A stretch of 64,000 nucleotides of DNA from Prinsepia uniflora (taxonomy: Eukaryota > Streptophyta > Magnoliopsida > Rosales > Rosaceae), in assembly GCA_032719365.1 (NCBI GenBank), contig CM064870.1:43928194-43992193 (forward strand), read 5' to 3'. The stretch's first letter is position 1. Each line of letters begins with the position of its first letter. A program made the position numbers and the translations under genes. The notes beneath the pieces are model-generated. The model was not told where the DNA came from, made no database searches, and saw only the letters and a program-made list of their open reading frames with translations. This document shows, piece by piece, positions 50,718-61,434 of this stretch.

Positions 50718-50777
50718 GGGAGCATGACACATCCCGTGTTAATCCCTGGGGGATTTGGGATGGGTCGTGTCAGAAAG

Positions 50778-51516
50778 TCTTGGCTAAAATTCATGAAGGA
50801 CATTGTGGGAATCATTCTGGTGGAAGGTCGCTTGCTCAAAAGACGCTTGGTGCGGGATTTTACTGGCTAACTCTGTGCTAAGAAGCTTTGCAATATGCCT
50901 AGAAATGTGACAAATGCCAAAGGTTCAAACCTAACCAATTGTCCCTGCTTGAAGAGTTGCATGTTCAGGCTAGCCCTTGACCATTCATGCAATGGGGAAT
51001 TGATATCGTTGGACCACTACCGGGCACACCAGTCCCAAGAAAAAATATCTAATTGTTGCAATCGACTACTTTACCAAATGGGTGGAAGCAAAGGCCTTGG
51101 CTAACATTACCCAAGTTGATGTTCAGCAGTTCATTTAGAGCCATATCATTTCCCGATTTGGACATCCCAAAGTCATCTTAACAGACAATGGAACTCAGTT
51201 CACAGAAGCCATAATCAACGAATTCTTTGAGTCTTGAAAAATAAAGCACTTCACTTCAACTGCTTATTACCCCCAGGGCAATGGCCAAGCTGAAGCATCC
51301 AACAAGACAATCCTCGACTGTATCAAGAAGCGACTCGATGACAAAAAAGGCTAATGGGAAGAATAGTTGGATGGCACGCTTTGGGATTATCGCACAAATC
51401 TGCGTCGTGTAACTAGACAGTCTCTATTCACTCTTGTGTATGGCACCAACGCTATTATACCACCACATGTTGTTGTTCTAGCACCTTTTACCGAGATTGA
51501 TGATCTAGTGGTCAAC
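50778..51516 (+). pseudogene. pol: Integrase pseudogene of element L (continuation after solo LTR I)
   Basis: This resumes the frame broken at 35244. A degenerate H2C2 zinc region (IHEGHCGNHSGGRSLAQKT, then CDKCQRF across stops) lies near 50792-50935. The catalytic core follows: WGIDIVGPLPGTP near 50994-51032, FGHPKVILTDNGTQFTEA near 51157-51210, and YYPQGNGQAEASNKTILD near 51267-51320. All three acidic positions are recognisable, but several stop codons interrupt. The sequence ends where LTR A begins at 51517, so the rest of Pol and the 3' LTR are missing here. Confidence 0.85.
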
Positions 51517-54122
51517 TGTAACGACCCGAACCGAAAATAATAATATTTTAATGTAAAAAGACTGTTTTACCCTTGGGGGGAAACTTTGACTTTTTCTCGG
51601 GAAATAATTCGGACTTTGACCCATGACTATGACGTAGATCGGGACGTCACGAATCCGTAGACAGGCGGCACGCCGAAATCGGAGTTCGTATGAAGAAGTT
51701 ATGGTCAAGGAAGCGTTTTCGCGGAACTTACGAACCGAGAACAACGGAATAAAATATTAATTAATTACGGGAATCCGTGCCAAATTAATATTTAAATCGA
51801 ACCGATGGATTGGTGACAAGTGTCACCCATCCAAAGCCTTACTATTCCAATAAAGCAATTAACACTATTTAATCAATTTTTTATATTATTTCTTTTCCCT
51901 CCAATTGTTCCCAGCCGTTGGATCATCTGCTCAAATGAATCTTGGCCCTTCATTTTGTCTGATTTTTCTGCTTCATGCACGTTCTCACCTCTCTGTTTTC
52001 TGCTTTGCTTACAAACACACACAAACACATCCATTCCCCCTTCACAAACCCGTGCATTCTTCCCCTTTTCTCTCAAACCAGGCGATCGAACCAGCCTCTC
52101 TCACACCACCACCCAATCACCAGCAGCATCACCAACATCCACTAGCCATCACCGAGCATCACCGGCAGCCACCACCCCATTTCCCAGCCCCGAAACCACC
52201 GTGCAAAACACGACCCGAAAACCTCAAGGAAACCGATCCAGGAAGCAAACCTCCATAACCACCTCACCTCGACGCGGGAGGAGCTCCAGTCTGCACCGTG
52301 GGGATCCTAGGAGCCTAACTGGACGACGGCGAGGGCCACCGCGGCGTGACGGCGGCGGTAAGACCCAAAACCCGATAAGCCCGTTTTCCTTCCCTGTTCG
52401 ACCCGATCGCGTTTAATGCTTAGAAATGGATTGTTAGGTGATAGACATGTCCTAGGGTGAGTGACGAGTCGTTTGGGACCGGGTTGGACGACGGAGACGC
52501 CGTGGATCACCGGAGACGACAACCGGACCGTGACCGTGAGTTTCAGAGATATTCTGGTGAGTTTTCTTCCACTTTCTTCTTGTTTTGAGGTTGTAGAACC
52601 ATAGGACAGACCTAGACGATCCCATAGGGATCAACCCCGTCGAAAATGGTGGCCGGAATCGTGTGATGGAATCGGGTCAAACCGTGGGTCGACGGCGACC
52701 CGGTTCCAGTCAAACGGGTCGACCCGGTACTGTAGCATGATGACGTCATCATGCTGACGTCACTTCTGACGTCATGATGACGTCATCCTGTCAGATGTTG
52801 TCAGACCAGGGACCAATCAGAACGTGCCACGTGTCACCTGACAAGTGTCAGTGATGACGTCATGCTGACGTCAGCGGTACTGTAGCAGCGTTGACCCACG
52901 CGTTGACCAGGCGCGTGGGGGCGCGTGTGAACAGTAATTTTGGTGGGGCCGGTACCATTTTCAAGGTTTCGACGATACGGATCCAATGGAGGTGGTTTCG
53001 TGTCGATCGGAGATCGTTAAGTTGGTCAAAAGGGGGTTTGAAGCACCGGGAATAGTGCCCGGGACGCGTTTTTGAGGCGGATCTGTTCTAGGGTCTTGGT
53101 ATTGATATTGTAGGGTCCTTAAGTAACCCTCAGGAATAATAATACAGGTTTATAGAGATCGTTGAGCAGCAAGGACCGAGTGTGAGTGGGCTGTTTGATT
53201 TATAAAAGGCTTGCATGCATAAACTGTTTTACTATTTCCACTGATGAGTCTTATGTACTGTTTATATATGTTATTACAATGTTTTGGGCATGAGACCCGT
53301 CTGGATTATATGTGGATTTTGTTTGGGATGTCCGGGGGACATAGGGTAAACTATACTGTTATTGTACTGTACTTTCCTACCTGTGTATATTGTCTCCTCC
53401 AGGGAGGGTCGTTGGCCTGGGTGGACCTTGGAGTAGTCACGGGGCTCTGACTGAGTGGAGTTGACCCCCGTTGGGCTGCTTACTCTCAGGAAGGCATGTT
53501 CATATACCTCGGGCAGTGACCGGGATACCGGGAGCTGATGTACCTAGAGAGTCTCGGGTGTGAGACCCTGAGTGGCAACGCGTAGCCTTAGAACCGTGAC
53601 ATCATTTGGGTTGGGTTTTTACAGTGCACTGATATGTTAGTTTCACCTTACGATTATTATTGTGGTTCATTGGTTTATAATATTATGTTTTCACTGCATG
53701 CAAGATTTGGAAAACGGAGGGGTAAAACCTTATGATTATTTTATTATTAAATTGATTTCTAAACTGTTATTTTTGGCCCACTCACCCTTGTTTTACTGAC
53801 CCCTCCAGACCCTGACACGGCCATAGAGGAGGAGGATCCGGAGGAGGAGGCAGAGGTTTAGATTGCCTAGCTGTGCACCTGTACACCCACTTGTGGGTAG
53901 GTTGAGCACCGAATAAATGTACTCTGACTAGTGTGCTCACATGTTGTATTTTACTTTCCCTTGTCTGACAGTATCACTTTAAACACTGTGTTTGTACATT
54001 ATCTATCTATGTGAGTCTTCGGTTTTTATTTAAGGGTAATTTTGGTATGTTTAGAGTCATTGTCAGACGGGAGCGGGTCACGTCCCCGGGTGGTCCCAGT
54101 GGGATTGGGACGGGCCCTGTCA
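51517..54122 (+). repeat. 5' LTR of element A (2606 bp)
   Basis: It starts tgtaacgacccg and ends gggccctgtca. The dyad is at 51807-51832, six TGACGTCA palindromes at about 52739-52875, the GCGCGTG block near 52909-52940, and a single gggcatgagaccc unit at 53286-53298. The terminal stem pairs 53963-53970 with 54061-54068 across a 90-base loop. An unbroken 198-residue frame at 51820-52416 is unlikely to be a gene: it recurs only because the LTR is duplicated and it has no family resemblance. Confidence 0.95.
52739..52875. promoter_or_regulatory. Array of six TGACGTCA palindromes in LTR A
   Basis: Six perfect TGACGTCA sites fall in about 137 bp, the first four separated by 3-6 bases. TGACGTCA is a known plant bZIP (C-box/TGA-type) binding core. 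Whether the array binds anything here is not known. Confidence 0.7.
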
Positions 54123-54125
54123 GCT

Positions 54126-54143
54126 TGGTATCAGAGCATTAGG
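54126..54143 (+). other. Primer-binding site of element A
   Basis: tggtatcagagcattagg begins three bases after the LTR end and is complementary to initiator tRNA-Met. A second copy lies at 61308-61325 in the duplicated leader. Confidence 0.92.
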
Positions 54144-54198
54144 ATTAGTAGTCAGAGTACTTGGTTAGCGGTTTGTACTTTGTACATGGTCGCTTTCG

Positions 54199-57100
54199 AT
54201 GTCTTTTAACCTGTTTGCCTCTTCACAGTTGGATATGCCTCCCCGACGTGAACCCCGTGCACGTGTTGACGAGGGCAATGGAGGAAATGGAGACACTGCG
54301 AGCATTGAGCGGGCTCAGCGCCTGGGTGCTACGCACTTCAGTGGGGGAACCGACCCTGAGGAAGCACACCAGTGGATTGACCGCTGGGAGAGGATTTTCG
54401 AGGTCATGCACTGTCCTCCGGAGGAGCGTGTCATACTGGCGACTTTCCTACTGGATGGGAGCGCCTATCGATGGTGGCACAACCTTGTTTTGGCCGGCTG
54501 GACTGTTCACACCATCCCATGGGAGACCTTCCGAGAGCGGTTTCTCAACCAGTTCTATCCGCGGTCGTTCCGCAACGCCCGTGAGGTGGAGTTTCTGCAA
54601 CTCCGGCAGGGGGATCAGACTGTAGCAGAGTACGAGGAGACCTTCCTGATGTTGTCTCGCTTTGCTGAGAACTTCGTGATCAGCGAGGCAGACCGATGTC
54701 GCAGATTTGAGTGGGGCTTGCGACCTGAGATTCAGGCGATGGTGACTGCAACACCCTTTGCTTCCATGAGGGATCTGACTAATGCGGCGACCAGGGTTGA
54801 GAACAGTATCCTGGCTCGTCAGCGAGCTGAGGGGGAGACTCGGCGACGTGATCGCCCACACTTGGGATTTTCGGGCCGTCGTGGCTCGAAGGGAGGACAT
54901 TCTGGTGGATCTTCGTCTTCTGGCAGCCGAGGACGTTCTGGTCAGTTCAGGAGTCCTCAGAGGTCTGGACAACGTTCTGGAGCTTGGCAGCGGTCTTACT
55001 CACCGATGAGCATATCACCGGGAGGATACTCGGGTCGACCTAGGGAGGTCACATGCTTCGCTTGTGGGGAGCCGGGGCATTATGCTTCTGAGTGTCCACT
55101 GATTCGCGGCAGTACTGCGCCAGCGCAGAGCACAGCTTCCCAGACTGACAGCAGCCGGACACGCGGTGTTGTGCGTGGCCGTGATCGAGGGGCTAGAGGA
55201 CGGGGACGACCTGCAGAGTCTATGGCTCGTGTTTATGCTGTTACCCAGCAGCAGGCCAGATCCATTCCGGGAGTGTTGACAGGTACTGTACATATTTATG
55301 GCATAGTTGTTCGTGCATTGATGGATTCGGGGGCAACTCATTCTTTTATTTCACCACGTTGTGCGAGTCTGTTGGGCCGTGAGGTGACCGCACTTGAGCA
55401 CGAGATGGGAGTAGGGACACCGATGGGTGTGACCTACCGGGTGAACCAGGAGATACGAGCTTGTCCTGTGGAGATTGAGGGAGTCGAATTTCCGGCAGAC
55501 TTAATCCTGATGAATGTTCACGATTTCGATGTGATACTTGGAGTCGATTGGTTGTCGGAGTACAATTCACTCATCGACTGTAGTAACATGCGGTTGACTT
55601 TGAGAGGTCCAGGATTACCGGAAGTGATATTCCAGGGAGAGTGTGGAGACGCATCACCCAAGGTAATATCTGCACTCACAGCTACTAAACTCTTACAGAA
55701 GGGGTGTCAGGGTTATCTTGCATATGTGGTAGAGTCTACGGATGAATCTTTGCGTATTGAGGATATTCCGATTGTGCGGGAATTTCCTGATGTCTTTCCA
55801 GGAGATTTACCTGGATTACCACCACCCAGGGAGATCGACTTTACGATCGAGTTACTCCCCGGGACTCGACCGATTTCACAAGCACCGTATCGTATGGCAC
55901 CGGCGGAGCTACGGGAATTGAAAATCCAATTACAGGAATTGGTGGATCTAGGGTTTATCCGACCCAGTACATCACCATGGGGGGCTCCGGTCTTATTTGT
56001 GAAAAAGAAGGAGGGTAGTTTACGGTTGTGTGTGGATTATCGGCAGTTGAACAAGGCTACGGTAAGGAATCAGTATCCCTTACCCAGGATCGATGATTTG
56101 TTCGATCAGTTACGAGGAGCGCGATATTTCTCCAAGATAGATCTGAGGTCAGGATACCATCAACTGAGAATAGCCGAGGGGGATGTTCAGAAAACAGCTT
56201 TTCGAACGAGGTATGGGCATTATGAGTTCTTGGTGATGCCCTTTGGATTGACGAATGCACCAGCGGCATTCATGGACTTGATGAATCGAGTCTTTCGAGC
56301 ATACTTGGATAAATTTGTGATCGTGTTTATCGACGACATCTTGGTGTATTCCAGGAGTGTCAGGGCTCATGAGGAACACTTACGAAGGGTATTGGGTAAA
56401 CTACGACAGAAGCAGCTGTATGCTAAGTTAAGCAAGTGTCAGTTTTGGCTAAATAGTATTGGATTCTTAGGTCACATTATATCACCCGAGGGGATAAGTG
56501 TGGATCCTCAGAAAACGGAGGCTGTGACAAATTGGCCAAGACCGACCACGGTGACAGAAGTGCGAAGTTTTGTTGGGTTAGCAGGCTATTATCGGAGATT
56601 CGTAGAGGGTTTCTCCCAGATTGCCGCACCAATGACTCGGTTAACCCGGAAAGGGGTGAAGTTTGTATGGGACGATCTGTGTGAACAGAGTTTTCAGGAA
56701 TTAAAGTTCCGATTAACCACTGCACCTGTCCTTGCATTACCAGACAGCAGTGGAGAGTTCGTGGTATATAGTGATGCATCGCTGCAGGGTTTGGGTTGTG
56801 TATTGATGCAGAATGGAAAAGTGATTGCTTACGCATCCCGGCAGCTGAAGACGCACGAGTTGAACTACCCTACTCATGATTTGGAATTGGCAGCGGTGGT
56901 TCATGCTCTAAAGATCTGGAGACATCATTTGTTCGGTGTGACATGCCGAATATTCACCGATCACCAGAGTCTTAAACATTTGTCCACTCAGAAGGAACTC
57001 AACATGAGACAGCGGAGATGGTTGGAGTTGTTGAAGGATTATGATTGTACCATCGAGTACCATCCTGGCAAGGCAAATGTTGTAGCTGATGCACTTAGCA

Positions 57101-58662
57101 GGAAGTCGGCGGGATCAGTTGCGCATTTGAGATTGGTGTATCTTCCTTTGTTAGTGGAACTCCGGAAGAGCGGAGTTATGTTAGGGATGGACGATCAGGG
57201 AGCCTTGTTGGCTAGCTTTCATGTGCGACCCGTGTTGGTCGACAGGATCATCGAGGCTCAACTACAGGACCAGATACTTTGTGATTACAGGAACGAGGTT
57301 GAATCCGGACAGAGACAAGATTTCTCCGTCAGGGGCGATGGAGCATTAGTAAAGCTTGGGAGATTGTGTGTACCTGCGGTACCAAAGTTGAGGAGAGAGA
57401 TTTTAGACGAGGCCCACAGTTCGGCCTATGCTATGCATCCAGGAGGGACAAAGATGTACCGTACCCTCCGGGACTATTATTGGTGGCCAGGGATGAAGAG
57501 GGAGATAGCTGAGTTTGTCAGCAAATGTTTGATCTGTCAGCAGGTCAAAGCAGAACGGCAGCGTCCGTATGGGGCTATGCAGCCACTTCCAATTCCACAA
57601 TGGAAGTGGGATCATATTACAATGGACTTTGTCTTCAAGTTACCGAAGACAAGGAGTGGAGTTGATGGAGTCTGGGTAATAGTGGACCGGTTGACTAAAT
57701 CAGCACATTTTCTGCCTGTACGTGAGACGTACAAGCTCAACCGTTTGGCCCAGTTATTCATTAATGAGATCATCCGACTACACGGTACCCCAGAGTCGAT
57801 CGTGTCGGATCGGGATCCGCGTTTCACATCCAGATTTTGGAGGAGTCTGCAAACTGCCTTAGGTACGAAATTGCATTTCAGTACGGCATTCCATCCTCAG
57901 ACCGACGGGCAGTCTGAAAGGACGATACAGACTCTCGAAGACATGATGAGAGCTTGTGTATTGCAATTCCAGGATTCGTGGGCTGATCGATTTCCATTGA
58001 TGGAGTTTGCCTACAATAACAGCTACCATGCGAGTATAGGGATGGCACCCTATGAGGCACTGTATGGTCGACAGTGCAGAACACCGGTATGCTGGATGGA
58101 GATCGGAGAAAGAACCGCAGTGGGGCCGGATCTGATGGATATGACCCAGGAGACAGTTCGGGTTATTCGGGAGAGATTGAAGGCGGCCCAGGATCGTCAG
58201 AAAAGCTATGCAGATCGACGGATCCGAGATTTAGAGTTCGAGGTTGGTGACTTTGTCTTTTTAAAGTTATCGCCGTGGAAAGGGATTCTTCGATTTGGAC
58301 GACGTGGGAGATTGAGTCCTCGTTATATCGGACCATATGAGATCGTCGAGAGGATTGGTCCGGTGGCTTACCGTTTAGCACTACCTTCGGAGCTTTCCCG
58401 AGTACATGACGTGTTTTATGTATCGATGCTACGGAAGTATCTTCGGGATGACTCTCATGCACTGCCAGAGCAACCACTGGAACTGATGACCGATTTGAGT
58501 TTCGAGGAACGGCCAGTGCAGATTCTAGATAGGAAAGAAAAGGTCTTAAGGAACAAGACGATTTCTTTGGTTAAAGTACTATGGCGGAACCACGAGGTGG
58601 AGGAAGCGACATGGGAACCCGAGGAATTGATGAGAGGGCAGTACCCATACTTGTTTGAGTAA
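54199..58662 (+). CDS. gag-pol: Gag-Pol polyprotein with C-terminal chromodomain (Tekay-type Ty3/gypsy)
   Basis: One uninterrupted frame encodes the whole retrotransposition machinery. The first ATG is at 54199 (1487 residues), but the start at residue 13 (54235, MPPRREPRARVDEG) matches the start in element M and is preferred, giving 1475 residues. Domains, numbered from 54199: Gag about 30-190; CCHC knuckle 286-299 (CFACGEPGHYASEC), which binds RNA; protease with DSG at 376-378; reverse transcriptase with FIDD at 710-713; RNase H with its first Asp at 859; integrase H2C2 zinc region about 1060-1110; integrase core D1143, D1204, E1240; GPY/F-like module about 1340-1400 (IGPYEIVERIG); chromodomain about 1430-1480 (WRNHEVEEATWEPE), which in this group directs integration to particular chromatin. 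The stop overlaps a short inverted repeat before the polypurine tract. No damaged catalytic residue is visible. Confidence 0.97.
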   Translation: MSFNLFASSQLDMPPRREPRARVDEGNGGNGDTASIERAQRLGATHFSGGTDPEEAHQWIDRWERIFEVMHCPPEERVILATFLLDGSAYRWWHNLVLAGWTVHTIPWETFRERFLNQFYPRSFRNAREVEFLQLRQGDQTVAEYEETFLMLSRFAENFVISEADRCRRFEWGLRPEIQAMVTATPFASMRDLTNAATRVENSILARQRAEGETRRRDRPHLGFSGRRGSKGGHSGGSSSSGSRGRSGQFRSPQRSGQRSGAWQRSYSPMSISPGGYSGRPREVTCFACGEPGHYASECPLIRGSTAPAQSTASQTDSSRTRGVVRGRDRGARGRGRPAESMARVYAVTQQQARSIPGVLTGTVHIYGIVVRALMDSGATHSFISPRCASLLGREVTALEHEMGVGTPMGVTYRVNQEIRACPVEIEGVEFPADLILMNVHDFDVILGVDWLSEYNSLIDCSNMRLTLRGPGLPEVIFQGECGDASPKVISALTATKLLQKGCQGYLAYVVESTDESLRIEDIPIVREFPDVFPGDLPGLPPPREIDFTIELLPGTRPISQAPYRMAPAELRELKIQLQELVDLGFIRPSTSPWGAPVLFVKKKEGSLRLCVDYRQLNKATVRNQYPLPRIDDLFDQLRGARYFSKIDLRSGYHQLRIAEGDVQKTAFRTRYGHYEFLVMPFGLTNAPAAFMDLMNRVFRAYLDKFVIVFIDDILVYSRSVRAHEEHLRRVLGKLRQKQLYAKLSKCQFWLNSIGFLGHIISPEGISVDPQKTEAVTNWPRPTTVTEVRSFVGLAGYYRRFVEGFSQIAAPMTRLTRKGVKFVWDDLCEQSFQELKFRLTTAPVLALPDSSGEFVVYSDASLQGLGCVLMQNGKVIAYASRQLKTHELNYPTHDLELAAVVHALKIWRHHLFGVTCRIFTDHQSLKHLSTQKELNMRQRRWLELLKDYDCTIEYHPGKANVVADALSRKSAGSVAHLRLVYLPLLVELRKSGVMLGMDDQGALLASFHVRPVLVDRIIEAQLQDQILCDYRNEVESGQRQDFSVRGDGALVKLGRLCVPAVPKLRREILDEAHSSAYAMHPGGTKMYRTLRDYYWWPGMKREIAEFVSKCLICQQVKAERQRPYGAMQPLPIPQWKWDHITMDFVFKLPKTRSGVDGVWVIVDRLTKSAHFLPVRETYKLNRLAQLFINEIIRLHGTPESIVSDRDPRFTSRFWRSLQTALGTKLHFSTAFHPQTDGQSERTIQTLEDMMRACVLQFQDSWADRFPLMEFAYNNSYHASIGMAPYEALYGRQCRTPVCWMEIGERTAVGPDLMDMTQETVRVIRERLKAAQDRQKSYADRRIRDLEFEVGDFVFLKLSPWKGILRFGRRGRLSPRYIGPYEIVERIGPVAYRLALPSELSRVHDVFYVSMLRKYLRDDSHALPEQPLELMTDLSFEERPVQILDRKEKVLRNKTISLVKVLWRNHEVEEATWEPEELMRGQYPYLFE

Positions 58663-58682
58663 ATTTCGAGGACGAAATTTCT
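58662..58682 (+). other. Inverted repeat at the Gag-Pol stop, before the polypurine tract
   Basis: Arms aatttcg and cgaaatt flank aggac, with the UAA stop at the left edge. Element M keeps the same arrangement (aaatttcgggacaaaattt on its minus strand, 41599-41617). Tekay-type elements commonly show this motif; its role is unknown to me. Confidence 0.75.
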
Positions 58683-58697
58683 GTAAGGAGGGTAGGT
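58683..58697 (+). other. Polypurine tract of element A
   Basis: gtaaggagggtaggt lies directly before the 3' LTR and is the expected plus-strand primer position. Confidence 0.85.
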
Positions 58698-61303
58698 TGT
58701 AACGACCCGAACCGAAAATAATAATATTTTAATGTAAAAAGACTGTTTTACCCTTGGGGGGAAACTTTGACTTTTTCTCGGGAAATAATTCGGACTTTGA
58801 CCCATGACTATGACGTAGATCGGGACGTCACGAATCCGTAGACAGGCGGCACGCCGAAATCGGAGTTCGTATGAAGAAGTTATGGTCAAGGAAGCGTTTT
58901 CGCGGAACTTACGAACCGAGAACAACGGAATAAAATATTAATTAATTACGGGAATCCGTGCCAAATTAATATTTAAATCGAACCGATGGATTGGTGACAA
59001 GTGTCACCCATCCAAAGCCTTACTATTCCAATAAAGCAATTAACACTATTTAATCAATTTTTTATATTATTTCTTTTCCCTCCAATTGTTCCCAGCCGTT
59101 GGATCATCTGCTCAAATGAATCTTGGCCCTTCATTTTGTCTGATTTTTCTGCTTCATGCACGTTCTCACCTCTCTGTTTTCTGCTTTGCTTACAAACACA
59201 CACAAACACATCCATTCCCCCTTCACAAACCCGTGCATTCTTCCCCTTTTCTCTCAAACCAGGCGATCGAACCAGCCTCTCTCACACCACCACCCAATCA
59301 CCAGCAGCATCACCAACATCCACTAGCCATCACCGAGCATCACCGGCAGCCACCACCCCATTTCCCAGCCCCGAAACCACCGTGCAAAACACGACCCGAA
59401 AACCTCAAGGAAACCGATCCAGGAAGCAAACCTCCATAACCACCTCACCTCGACGCGGGAGGAGCTCCAGTCTGCACCGTGGGGATCCTAGGAGCCTAAC
59501 TGGACGACGGCGAGGGCCACCGCGGCGTGACGGCGGCGGTAAGACCCAAAACCCGATAAGCCCGTTTTCCTTCCCTGTTCGACCCGATCGCGTTTAATGC
59601 TTAGAAATGGATTGTTAGGTGATAGACATGTCCTAGGGTGAGTGACGAGTCGTTTGGGACCGGGTTGGACGACGGAGACGCCGTGGATCACCGGAGACGA
59701 CAACCGGACCGTGACCGTGAGTTTCAGAGATATTCTGGTGAGTTTTCTTCCACTTTCTTCTTGTTTTGAGGTTGTAGAACCATAGGACAGACCTAGACGA
59801 TCCCATAGGGATCAACCCCGTCGAAAATGGTGGCCGGAATCGTGTGATGGAATCGGGTCAAACCGTGGGTCGACGGCGACCCGGTTCCAGTCAAACGGGT
59901 CGACCCGGTACTGTAGCATGATGACGTCATCATGCTGACGTCACTTCTGACGTCATGATGACGTCATCCTGTCAGATGTTGTCAGACCAGGGACCAATCA
60001 GAACGTGCCACGTGTCACCTGACAAGTGTCAGTGATGACGTCATGCTGACGTCAGCGGTACTGTAGCAGCGTTGACCCACGCGTTGACCAGGCGCGTGGG
60101 GGCGCGTGTGAACAGTAATTTTGGTGGGGCCGGTACCATTTTCAAGGTTTCGACGATACGGATCCAATGGAGGTGGTTTCGTGTCGATCGGAGATCGTTA
60201 AGTTGGTCAAAAGGGGGTTTGAAGCACCGGGAATAGTGCCCGGGACGCGTTTTTGAGGCGGATCTGTTCTAGGGTCTTGGTATTGATATTGTAGGGTCCT
60301 TAAGTAACCCTCAGGAATAATAATACAGGTTTATAGAGATCGTTGAGCAGCAAGGACCGAGTGTGAGTGGGCTGTTTGATTTATAAAAGGCTTGCATGCA
60401 TAAACTGTTTTACTATTTCCACTGATGAGTCTTATGTACTGTTTATATATGTTATTACAATGTTTTGGGCATGAGACCCGTCTGGATTATATGTGGATTT
60501 TGTTTGGGATGTCCGGGGGACATAGGGTAAACTATACTGTTATTGTACTGTACTTTCCTACCTGTGTATATTGTCTCCTCCAGGGAGGGTCGTTAGCCTG
60601 GGTGGACCCTGGAGTAGTCACGGGGCTCTGACTGAGTGGAGTTGACCCCCGTTGGGCTGCTTACTCTCAGGAAGGCATGTTCATATACCTCGGGCAGTGA
60701 CCGGGATACCGGGAGCTGATGTACCTAGAGAGTCTCGGGTGTGAGACCCTGAGTGGCAACGCGTAGCCTTAGAACCGTGACATCATTTGGGTTGGGTTTT
60801 TACAGTGCACTGATATGTTAGTTTCACCTTACGATTATTATTGTGGTTCATTGGTTTATAATATTATGTTTTCACTGCATGCAAGATTTGGAAAACGGAG
60901 GGGTAAAACCTTATGATTATTTTATTATTAAATTGATTTCTAAACTGTTATTTTTGGCCCACTCACCCTTGTTTTACTGACCCCTCCAGACCCTGACACG
61001 GCCATAGAGGAGGAGGATCCGGAGGTGGAGGCAGAGGTTTAGATTGCCTAGCTGTGCACCTGTACACCCACTTGTGGGTAGGTTGAGCACCGAATAAATG
61101 TACTCTGACTAGTGTGCTCACATGTTGTATTTTACTTTCCCTTGTCTGACAGTATCACTTTAAACACTGTGTTTGTACATTATCTATCTATGTGAGTCTT
61201 CGGTTTTTATTTAAGGGTAATTTTGGTATGTTTAGAGTCATTGTCAGACGGGAGCGGGTCACGTCCCCGGGTGGTCCCAGTGGGATTGGGACGGGTCCTG
61301 TCA
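58698..61303 (+). repeat. 3' LTR of element A (2606 bp)
   Basis: Collinear with the 5' LTR without gaps. The dyad is at 58988-59013, the TGACGTCA array near 59920-60056, and the LTR ends gggtcctgtca. Confidence 0.95.
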
Positions 61304-61390
61304 GCTTGGTATCAGAGCATTAGGATTAGTAGTCAGAGTACTAGGTTAGCGGTTTGTACTTTGTACATGGTCGCTTTCGATGTCTTTTAA
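61304..61390 (+). repeat. Second copy of element A's primer site and leader, truncated
   Basis: These 87 bases repeat 54123-54209 with one visible difference (gtactagg against gtacttgg). Identity stops at ...gatgtcttttaa, right at the first ATG region of Gag, where LTR B sequence begins. Such a copy is expected if another A-type internal region once followed this LTR. Confidence 0.95.
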
Positions 61391-61434
61391 TCGTGTCGAA
61401 TATTTTATTCTGATATTGTGATTGGAGGACACCT

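Larger units (their letters stand above)
35250..50772 (+). mobile_element. Solo LTR I, forward, TSD gaaag, inserted in element L and hosting N and M
   Basis: It starts tgtaacgacct and ends gggatgggtcgtgtca, flanked by gaaag at 35245-35249 and 50773-50777. Own sequence is 35250-35540, 38553-38776 and 48989-50772, about 2299 bp, with no internal region. It holds the 26-bp dyad at 38607-38632, a TATA box at 48996-49002, and a perfect 9-bp terminal stem at 50697-50717. The rest of the interval is solo LTR N and full-length element M, both in the opposite orientation. The Pol frame of L reads on across the outer junction, which supports the reconstruction. Confidence 0.93.
51517..61303 (+). mobile_element. 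Full-length, apparently intact Tekay-type Ty3/gypsy element A
   Basis: LTRs at 51517-54122 and 58698-61303 are both exactly 2606 bp and differ at only about four positions by eye (two near 53405-53420, one near 53841, one at 54115). Primer site, uninterrupted Gag-Pol and polypurine tract are all present. It interrupts the integrase of element L. No target duplication is found: the left flank is gtcaac, but the right LTR is followed by a copy of the element's own leader instead of host DNA. Near-identical LTRs with an intact frame suggest a young, possibly still competent copy, or one that came through recombination between close relatives. Confidence 0.95.

Noticed and set aside
51512..51516. 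tcaac as a target duplication of element A
   Set aside because: No tcaac follows the 3' LTR or LTR B. The right side is the leader copy, then LTR B, then tcgta.
51820..52416. A 198-residue open frame, repeated at 59001-59597
   Set aside because: It lies in both LTR copies of element A, overlaps other frames, has low-complexity Ser/Thr/Pro/Arg composition and no recognised domain. It repeats only because the LTR does.
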